This document shows positions 6,604 to 12,537 of a DNA stretch of 13,620 bases, one piece after another. Source of the stretch: Gemmatimonadales bacterium UBA7889 (GTDB lineage Bacteria > Gemmatimonadota > Gemmatimonadetes > Longimicrobiales > Gaopeijiaceae); the NCBI GenBank assembly GCA_002501085.1, contig DLRL01000011.1, forward strand, positions 517 to 14,136, read 5' to 3'. Each line of letters opens with the position of its first letter. Positions within the stretch are counted from its first letter, which is position 1. The notes below the pieces were generated by a model. It saw only the letters and a program-made list of their open reading frames with translations, was not told the DNA's origin and made no database searches. The position numbers and the translations under genes are program-made.

Positions 6604-7995
6604 CTAAATCAACCACTGTAGATCAGATTCATCTATGTCTCGCTTACTACTTCCCTTTTGATTTATCAAGTCATATGTAAGCCGCTTACCCAACTCCACG
6701 CCGGGCTGTCCGAGTGGATCAACTCCATATAGTTCAGCAGCAATCACTGTAGTAACCTCCAGCATCATCAGAAGCTGGCCCATAGTATCGGCCCTAACTG
6801 CCGGGAGGTGAATTGTTCCATTTGGACATCCGGCCCTCCGAAGACCCTCGGCCGTTGCTCGCCATTCTGCTGCGAGGATCTGGCCCATAGTGTGTCCTCC
6901 GAGGCAAGAGATCTCTTCCTTGAGGCCTTGATGGCGATCTGGGATTGCTACGTCAGATCCATGGTCTTCAACCTTAACAAAGAGGACTACTTTATCTCGT
7001 GGACCTTCCATAAAGAGTTGAAGAAGGGAGTGCTGATCTCTTGCACCCAAAGCTACCAAAGGTGTAGGTCCAGTCGCTTTCTCTTCTCCATTCTTCGAGT
7101 GATGCTTACCGAGACTCTCAGCCCAAAGCTGCTGGAACCACTCCGAGGTTGAGGATAGTCGATCCGCATAAGGCATGAGAACGTGGATTTTTTGCCCATG
7201 TTTTATGTGCGCTTCATAGAGGAGAGAGGCGAGGAGCCCTCCAGGATTTTCTTTCAGTTTATCTGTCCGACATCGATCATTCATCAGGGCTGCACCACGA
7301 AGTACGGCTTCTATATCGACGCCACAAAGAGCCACCGGAAAGAGGCCCGCAGCAGAAAGGATTGAGAAACGTCCACCAACATTTTCAGGAAACGGTAAGG
7401 TCAGGACCTCTTCAGTTTCGGCAATATGTCGGAGGGGGCCACAGTTTGGGTCGGTAGTAAAAATAAAGTGCCTGAGGGCATTCTCTTCTCCGACACTGCT
7501 AGCAACCCAATCGCGCGCAACAAGGTATTGAGCCAGAGTTTCCATAGTTTTACCCGACTTACTAATCACATTAAATAGTGTCTTTATAGGATCCATCCGT
7601 GAGAAAAGAGCGCCTAGGGTGTTGGGATCCGGGTTATCCAACACATGCAGTCGAGGATAGTGATCCCTCTCTTTCCTTGAGCGATTATTCCAATCGGGAC
7701 CAAGAAGAGCGTCACGTAAGGTTTTCGCACCAAGCCCAGACCCCCCAATACCGAGCACCACAACATCTGAGAAGCGTTGCCGGAAACTTTCAGCCAATGT
7801 GATGACATGTTTCGAATTAACTGAGGAGGAAGGCAGTTCGAAGAAACCAAAATCACCAGCAGATCGGCGAGCATCTACCGCGACCATTACTTCCTTGAAT
7901 CTCTCTCCAATCACACCATCAAGATCTTCGCTGCTCACACCCAGTGTGATGCGAGGTGATATCAGATTCCCATAGTTAAGTTGGATGGAATCCAT
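6604..7995 (-). CDS. pgi: Glucose-6-phosphate isomerase
   Basis: Pgi interconverts glucose 6-phosphate and fructose 6-phosphate. The protein is of the shorter bacterial type (463 residues, against about 550 in E. coli). The first sugar-phosphate isomerase subdomain shows VVLGIGGSGLGAKT and the phosphate-binding SKSGKT. The family signature GGRFSILSAAG is present. The second subdomain holds the catalytic glutamate in AESLGKHH. Histidine in ARDQHS and the late lysine in GVELGK complete the active site. The frame can begin with TTG 7998, but the ATG at 7995 is preferred. It has GAGGTG on the minus strand (8001-8006) five bases upstream and overlaps the previous stop as TGATG, a translational-coupling arrangement. 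It is the last gene of the pyk-phosphodiesterase-pgi cluster. Confidence 0.96.
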   Translation of the reverse strand: MDSIQLNYGNLISPRITLGVSSEDLDGVIGERFKEVMVAVDARRSAGDFGFFELPSSSVNSKHVITLAESFRQRFSDVVVLGIGGSGLGAKTLRDALLGPDWNNRSRKERDHYPRLHVLDNPDPNTLGALFSRMDPIKTLFNVISKSGKTMETLAQYLVARDWVASSVGEENALRHFIFTTDPNCGPLRHIAETEEVLTLPFPENVGGRFSILSAAGLFPVALCGVDIEAVLRGAALMNDRCRTDKLKENPGGLLASLLYEAHIKHGQKIHVLMPYADRLSSTSEWFQQLWAESLGKHHSKNGEEKATGPTPLVALGARDQHSLLQLFMEGPRDKVVLFVKVEDHGSDVAIPDRHQGLKEEISCLGGHTMGQILAAEWRATAEGLRRAGCPNGTIHLPAVRADTMGQLLMMLEVTTVIAAELYGVDPLGQPGVELGKRLTYDLINQKGSSKRDIDESDLQWLI

Positions 7996-8771
7996 CAATC
8001 CACCTCGATGGTGAGACCATCATATGCAGCGATCACTCCGTTGGGTAAACGGTCCTCTAGTTCAGCATGGGTAACCCTATGAGTCAGGTGTGTCAGATAT
8101 GTCTGAGCCGCATCCACCTCACGTGCCACTTCAATCGCCTCCTCAACATTGAGGTGGGCGGGATGTGGTCTACCAAACCATAGAGCATTGAGAACAAGCA
8201 CTTCCACCCCCTTCAGAGCGGTGATTGCCCCCTGAGGCAATGTCTTTGCATCAGTGATGTAGCCCAGCCCTCCCACGCGGAATCCGTACACTGAAACTGA
8301 TCCGTGAGGCACTGCAATGGGCAGGAACCCTCTCCCTAAGATCTCTACTGACTCTCCAGCTCTGAACTCATGAAGGCGGGCCCGCGGCTTTGAGCTCCCT
8401 AGCGGTGGGAGAATTTCATCATCGAAGATATATCTGAAATATGAGGTAATATGCCTGGAGTACTCGGCCGGAACAAATGCAGGGATATCACCTTTTTTGA
8501 CCGTAAATACACGCACATCATCAATGCCATGCACGTGGTCAGCATGTGTGTGTGTAAACCAAATTGCATCAATGTGGTTGATTTGATTTGCTAAAAGCTG
8601 AAGGCGAAGCTCCGGTGGTGTATCAATAAGAAGGTGAGCCCCATCGATCTCCAGAACTGCGCCATGGCGGGTCCTTTGATCCCGAGGATCGTCAGAGGTG
8701 CATGCATTACAGTCACATCCGACAACAGGTACTCCGAATGATGTGCCCGTGCCAAGAAATGTGAGTCTCAC
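7995..8771 (-). CDS. PhnP-like MBL-fold phosphodiesterase
   Basis: This 258-residue metallo-beta-lactamase-fold hydrolase has the metal-binding pattern THTHADH, with His74, His76, Asp78 and His79. Further metal ligands are probably His156 (VPHG), Asp174 (YITDAK) and His228 or His231 (LTHLTH). Near the N-terminus, CDCNAC supplies Cys19, Cys21 and Cys24, the structural zinc site typical of PhnP-like proteins. Such enzymes hydrolyse cyclic phosphodiesters or related phosphate diesters. The actual substrate cannot be told from sequence, and no phosphonate (phn) genes are nearby. The start is GTG at 8771, immediately after the pyk TAA, with GGAG about 12 bases upstream. The end overlaps pgi by one base. 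Its place between two glycolytic genes suggests housekeeping or metabolite-repair work, which is inference. Confidence 0.88.
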   Translation of the reverse strand: MRLTFLGTGTSFGVPVVGCDCNACTSDDPRDQRTRHGAVLEIDGAHLLIDTPPELRLQLLANQINHIDAIWFTHTHADHVHGIDDVRVFTVKKGDIPAFVPAEYSRHITSYFRYIFDDEILPPLGSSKPRARLHEFRAGESVEILGRGFLPIAVPHGSVSVYGFRVGGLGYITDAKTLPQGAITALKGVEVLVLNALWFGRPHPAHLNVEEAIEVAREVDAAQTYLTHLTHRVTHAELEDRLPNGVIAAYDGLTIEVD

Positions 8772-10193
8772 TTATTGTAGATGCTCCAGTCGCATCGTGT
8801 TCGTTGATCCAGATTGATGGAAGGGATACCCAGCGGTTACTGGTATCACAGATCCCACCTCTCCGACCCCACTACTGAGGACAGATTTAAGTCCAAATGC
8901 CGTGAGTGAGTTGTAGGAAATCTCAATATTTTCTGCCAAGACAGGATGCACGCCCCACACCATAGAGAGTTGACGATAGGTAGCTCGATCGGTGGTCACC
9001 GCGAATACTGGAACCGATGGGCGATAGGATGAAACCAGCCTGGCGGAAAAACCCGAGCGTGTTATGACTACGATCGCGGGTGCGTTCACCCTGCGCACAG
9101 CATCTACTGTAGCGGCTGAAACCGCATGCTCTTGAGATGATGCGCCACCACGTGAATCCATACCGGGATGCGTCAAGTACTGAGGTCCACGAACCAAGAA
9201 GCCACTGCGCTCAATCTCAGTTCCAATGTTGATGAGTGCCTCAAGGGCCTCCCTGGGGTATCGACCTACAGCCGTCTCCCCAGAGAGCATAAGGGCATCT
9301 GTACCATCGAGAATTGCATTTGCAACGTCAGATGCTTCAGCTCGCGTCGGCCTTGCATGTTCAAGCATGGATTCTAGCATCTGTGTAGCTGTAATTACCG
9401 GACGTGCATAAAGGTTGGCCATTTCTACAATCCGCTTCTGAGCCAGTGGAACCCGCTCGAACGGAAGTTCCACTCCCAAATCTCCTCGAGCCACCATTAC
9501 AGCATCAGTCTCAGGAAGAATCTCTTCAATAGTCCGTAATGCTTCGGCTTTTTCAATCTTAGCTATAACTAGCGCCCGATCTCCCACTCTCTTCTTGATG
9601 TCGATTACATCCTCTGGACCACGAACAAAAGAAAGCGCGACATACTCGACACCTTCCTCAAGCGCAAATTCCAAATCGGAAAGATCTTTTTCGGTCAAGG
9701 ATGGTGCCGTAAGCGTAACGCCCGGAAGATTTATTCCTTTTTGGGCCTTGAGTAATCCTCCACGGACCACCTCCAGCTCTGTCCGGTCCCCCTCAGTTCC
9801 AATACACCGAAGCTCCAGGAGGCCATCGTCTAAGAGCAAAGTATCCCCTATCTGAAGCTCTCGTGAAAGCAGGCGGTATGAGCAAGGAATTTCTCCAGGC
9901 TGCACTTGATCGTACGGTGCCACTAGAACGGTCTTCCCTTTCTTGAGCTCTATTGATGCCTCAAGCTCACCGACGCGGATCTTGGGACCTGAAAGATCCA
10001 CCATGATTCCGACAGGCTGACCTACCTGGGCGGCTGCATCACGGATGAAGCCTATCGCCGCACGATGATCCTCCTGCTTACCATGCGACATATTTAGACG
10101 AGCTAAGTTCATACCTCCCTGCACTAACTCTAGAATAGTGTCAGGTGATGTACTCGCCGGGCCAAGCGTACAAATGATTTTAGTTCTAAGCAT
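8772..10193 (-). CDS. pyk: Pyruvate kinase
   Basis: Pyruvate kinase makes pyruvate and ATP from phosphoenolpyruvate and ADP, the last step of glycolysis. The 473-residue length is normal. Visible motifs are TKIICTLGPAS at the N-terminus, Arg32 in ARLNMSHG, and the B-domain boundary at LSGPKIRVG (67-75). The signature IAKIEKAEA carries catalytic Lys212 and metal ligand Glu214. ARGDLGVE with Asp238 and ITATQML with Thr270 complete the site. The C-terminal allosteric domain (about 350-473) is complete and ends LEHLQ. At 67-74 the residues Leu, Ser, Lys and Val occupy positions that carry Lys117-type residues in potassium-independent enzymes. It is the first gene of a three-gene cluster and is divergent from RNase D across 10194-10349. 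The ribosome site is weak (GGATAG before the ATG). Confidence 0.97.
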   Translation of the reverse strand: MLRTKIICTLGPASTSPDTILELVQGGMNLARLNMSHGKQEDHRAAIGFIRDAAAQVGQPVGIMVDLSGPKIRVGELEASIELKKGKTVLVAPYDQVQPGEIPCSYRLLSRELQIGDTLLLDDGLLELRCIGTEGDRTELEVVRGGLLKAQKGINLPGVTLTAPSLTEKDLSDLEFALEEGVEYVALSFVRGPEDVIDIKKRVGDRALVIAKIEKAEALRTIEEILPETDAVMVARGDLGVELPFERVPLAQKRIVEMANLYARPVITATQMLESMLEHARPTRAEASDVANAILDGTDALMLSGETAVGRYPREALEALINIGTEIERSGFLVRGPQYLTHPGMDSRGGASSQEHAVSAATVDAVRRVNAPAIVVITRSGFSARLVSSYRPSVPVFAVTTDRATYRQLSMVWGVHPVLAENIEISYNSLTAFGLKSVLSSGVGEVGSVIPVTAGYPFHQSGSTNTMRLEHLQ

Positions 10194-10349
10194 CTATCCA
10201 GAACGGAAGGAGAGTAGGAAGATTCCATCGAGGAGTCCGTCCACAAATCTTGGTCTGAGGGGAACAGGGGAGCAATACTTGTCTGTTTGGGATCTACTCC
10301 TAACTCAGGGGTAGCACCTAATTAATCAGCACCTTTTCTTTGCCTTCTT
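10194..10349. promoter_or_regulatory. Divergent intergenic region, pyk / RNase D
   Basis: About 160-190 bases separate two genes that point away from each other, so promoters in both directions are expected here. I could not find a convincing -35/-10 pair on either strand. A TTGTCT followed 16 bases later by TAACTC on the plus strand is too weak to claim. No operator palindrome or riboswitch-like fold stood out. Confidence 0.4.
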
Positions 10350-10371
10350 TTGCATGTGCCTCAACGATCAT

Positions 10372-10379
10372 GGAAGGAG
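10372..10379 (+). promoter_or_regulatory. Ribosome binding site pointing to an ATC start for RNase D
   Basis: GGAAGGAG is the only strong Shine-Dalgarno-like sequence near the 5' end of the RNase D frame. It lies six bases before an in-frame ATC (10386). The permitted standard starts, TTG 10350 and GTG 10356, lie upstream of it and have no ribosome site of their own. Confidence 0.55.
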
Positions 10380-10385
10380 CATCGC

Positions 10386-11537
10386 ATCGCCAGTCACAGC
10401 TATATTTACATTCAAAATGAGAAACAGGCTGACACCCTGAAGGAAGACCTGGGTCAAGCTTCACGAATCGCGTTGGACTGCGAGGCGGCTGGCTTCCACC
10501 GATACTCAGACCGTCTCTGCCTCGTCCAAATCACGACAGATAGTGCAACTTACGTCCTGGATGCTTTGGGCTTTAATGTATCTCCGCTCCTGAGGCCCTC
10601 ACTGGAACATCCTGACGTTCAGGTCAACATGCACGGTTCCGACTTTGACCTAGTGCTCCTTGGCCGGGATCTTGGCATCCGTCTTAGTGCGCTTTTTGAT
10701 ACCCAGATTGCAGCAGCACTTCTCGGTCGAGAGTCGCTCGGGCTAGCAAGTTTATTAAAGGACTATCAAGGCATAGGGCTTTCCAAGAAATACCAGCGGG
10801 CAGATTGGGCGATGAGACCTCTAACGGAAGGGATGCTCGAGTATGCAGCTGCGGACACACAATACCTAAATACACTTTCCGACCAGATGCATAGCGAACT
10901 ACGAGCTAGAGGGAGAGAGTCCTGGTTAGTCGAGGAATGCCGAGCACTCGAAGAATCATCGTCAGCTGTCCAACACTCAGAGAAAATCGATCCAGTCAGC
11001 CGAGTGAAGGGCGCGCGTGAACTGACGCCACGACAGCTAACGGCACTCCGGAAGGCGCTTCAGTGGAGGGACCAGCTAGCGAGAGAAAACGATAAGGCTC
11101 TCTTCCGGATTATCGGTGATGGCCCACTACTAGAAGCAGTTGTTGTGAACCCTCTGCACACTCGAGAATTGTTTGACATTAAGGGGTTTCCTAAGGGTTT
11201 GGCTCGAAACAAGGGTTCTGACCTGGTTCGTATATTCGAGTCTGTAGCTCAGGTACCGGAGTCTGAACTTCAGTCATATCCAAGTCGCCCTAGAGCAAGA
11301 AGCAGGAGATCAAGTCCAGAGACAGAAGCACTGTTGGAAGCACTCAAATTGGTGCGTAATGCTCTCTCAGAAAAACTTGGTATCGCAAAGGGCACTCTGC
11401 TTTCCAATGCAGTACTTTCCAGGGTAGCGCGCACCAACCCGCAAGATCTCAGTAGCCTAGCAGAAGTGGAGGGGATGAGACGCTGGAAAATTGAAGTGGT
11501 CGGGGATTCGCTCTTGGAAGTTATTCATCGAGGCTAG
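10386..11537 (+). CDS. rnd: Ribonuclease D, DEDDy 3'-5' exonuclease with two HRDC-like domains
   Basis: RNase D trims the 3' ends of tRNA precursors and other small RNAs. The exonuclease domain has the full DEDDy set. Counted from the TTG at 10350, Asp43 and Glu45 are in LDCEAAG, Asp100 in HGSDFDLVLL, and Tyr165 and Asp169 in YAAADTQYL. A first HRDC domain spans about 223-300 (LTPRQLTALRKALQWRD through FPKGLARNKG). After an Arg/Ser-rich linker (about 311-322), a second HRDC-like helical domain spans about 324-393. The start is uncertain. The frame is open from TTG 10350, but the ribosome site at 10372-10379 and the usual N-terminal length favour an ATC at 10386, giving 383 residues. Asp43 would then be residue 31, near its place in E. 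coli RNase D. The gene is divergent from pyk and convergent with the DksA-like gene 18 bases downstream. Confidence 0.9.
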   Translation: MASHSYIYIQNEKQADTLKEDLGQASRIALDCEAAGFHRYSDRLCLVQITTDSATYVLDALGFNVSPLLRPSLEHPDVQVNMHGSDFDLVLLGRDLGIRLSALFDTQIAAALLGRESLGLASLLKDYQGIGLSKKYQRADWAMRPLTEGMLEYAAADTQYLNTLSDQMHSELRARGRESWLVEECRALEESSSAVQHSEKIDPVSRVKGARELTPRQLTALRKALQWRDQLARENDKALFRIIGDGPLLEAVVVNPLHTRELFDIKGFPKGLARNKGSDLVRIFESVAQVPESELQSYPSRPRARSRRSSPETEALLEALKLVRNALSEKLGIAKGTLLSNAVLSRVARTNPQDLSSLAEVEGMRRWKIEVVGDSLLEVIHRG

Positions 11538-11555
11538 AGCGCCTTTCCCTCAGCA

Positions 11556-11939
11556 TTAGCCCACAGATTCTTCCTTCCTCTTACAGTCGATACAATAGCG
11601 TGCATGCGGTAGCGCATCTAGACGATCCGAGCCGACATCAGCGCCACAGGTATGGCAAACACCAAAATTCTTGGGATCGTTGTATAGACGCCTTAGGGCC
11701 TCTTCGATTCGATATAGATAGCGGCCTTCTTTAGTTGCAGATACTGCGGCCTTTTCGCGCTCCATAGCTTCCGTGCCCTGGTCTGCCATGTGATCTGTAT
11801 AAACAGAGAGATCAGAATCCACTGACTCACGACCGGACTTGGCTATCTTATCGAATAAACCTAATGCTTTGAGGGCTCTGTCTCTCTCATCAAGGAGGCG
11901 CCTTTCAAGATGCGCGAGTTGCTTTTTCGCGAGGGCCAT
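11556..11939 (-). CDS. DksA/TraR-family zinc-finger protein
   Basis: DksA/TraR proteins insert a coiled coil into the RNA polymerase secondary channel and tune transcription with ppGpp. This 127-residue member has an N-terminal charged helix, then a stretch VDSDLSVYTDHMADQG (about 40-55) that would lie at the coiled-coil tip. A second helix (EAMEREKAAV to IEEALRRLY) follows, and then a four-cysteine zinc finger with Cys95, Cys98, Cys116 and Cys119 (CHTC...CIDC). The tip does not closely match the DPADRA segment of E. coli DksA, so a true DksA function is uncertain. A general stress-type or structural zinc-finger paralogue is possible. The ATG at 11939 is preceded by a purine-rich AGAGATAGAGAG instead of a classic site. 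It converges on RNase D with only 18 bases between the stops. Confidence 0.85.
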   Translation of the reverse strand: MALAKKQLAHLERRLLDERDRALKALGLFDKIAKSGRESVDSDLSVYTDHMADQGTEAMEREKAAVSATKEGRYLYRIEEALRRLYNDPKNFGVCHTCGADVGSDRLDALPHARYCIDCKRKEESVG

Positions 11940-12163
11940 CTCTCTATCTCTGAACGAAAGAAACTGGAAGTGCTCAAAACTAATTACCGACTGAAGAAGC
12001 GTCCACGGCAGCGTTTCCCTAATCCACTCTTTAAGTCAAGTTCGCCAAGCCTTGCCACGATAGCCTTTGGAACTATTAGTACGAATAGATATTGGGACCT
12101 GAAATCGTACATGCGGGTAGATTCGTATCACACTGTGAACGGCCATCCAAGACGAGTTGCAAC
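11940..12163. promoter_or_regulatory. Divergent intergenic region, DksA-like / YggX-like
   Basis: These 224 bases lie between two genes transcribed away from each other and should hold both promoters. An open frame on the plus strand (11910-12167) crosses the region but begins inside the DksA-like gene, shows no recognisable motif and overlaps the next gene, so I do not call it. Hexamer pairs such as TTGCCA with ATTAGT at 17 bases on the plus strand are too weak to name. Confidence 0.35.
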
Positions 12164-12463
12164 ATGACCGCTGAGAGTATGCATTGCCGCCGATGTGGCA
12201 AAGACACTCCCCCTCTGAACAAAGCTCCATTCCGTAACGAACTTGGTGACCGGGTACTCGCTGAAATCTGCCCATCATGCTGGGAGGATTGGCTACAGCA
12301 TCAGACTCTGCTCATCAACCATTATGGGTTGGACCCCCGTGAACCAAAGGCCCGTTCATTTCTATATGAACAGATTGAACACGTCTTACTGCAGGGTGGC
12401 GAAGGCAAGGAGATAGACACCTCTAAGCAGGGCACAATTGACTGGGCTCCCCCTGGGAGCTGA
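12164..12463 (+). CDS. YggX-like Fe(2+)-trafficking/oxidative-protection protein with added CxxC pairs
   Basis: This 99-residue protein resembles YggX-family proteins, which protect iron-sulfur clusters from oxidative damage and may move Fe(II). The match is in ELGDRVLAEICPSCWEDWLQHQTLLIN and the following helical part to about HVLL. That corresponds to the LG.RI..EIS...W..W...Q..LIN core of YggX. Unlike E. coli YggX, which has a single N-terminal cysteine, this protein has CRRC (Cys8, Cys11) and CPSC (Cys36, Cys39), a spacing that could bind one zinc or iron. The start is uncertain. The frame is open from 12092, and ATG 12164 and ATG 12179 both lie just before the CRRC motif. I chose 12164, with a partial GACGAG upstream. 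ATG 12179 would give 94 residues. It is divergent from the DksA-like gene and convergent with rocD. Confidence 0.78.
   Translation: MTAESMHCRRCGKDTPPLNKAPFRNELGDRVLAEICPSCWEDWLQHQTLLINHYGLDPREPKARSFLYEQIEHVLLQGGEGKEIDTSKQGTIDWAPPGS
12446..12460. repeat. Perfect 6-bp inverted repeat at the end of the YggX-like gene
   Basis: GCTCCC at 12446-12451 and GGGAGC at 12455-12460 flank the three bases CCT and end directly before the TGA stop. The six-base GC-rich stem could form a small RNA hairpin in the convergent region between this gene and rocD. There is no T run on either strand after it, so it does not qualify as a standard intrinsic terminator. Confidence 0.35.
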
Positions 12464-12537
12464 GTAACTGCGCCAACCAATCTCCAACTGCCCCTTCCTT
12501 AAGAATACGCTGCGCCTAAGCCCAGCCGCACCTCCTA

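Noticed and set aside
10250..10330. Possible sigma-70 type promoter TTGTCT-16-TAACTC for RNase D
   Set aside because: The -10 box matches the consensus at only two positions, so such a pair is expected by chance.
11910..12167. 85-residue plus-strand frame crossing the DksA-like/YggX-like gap
   Set aside because: It starts inside the DksA-like gene on the opposite strand, has no clear ribosome site and no motif, and ends inside the next gene.
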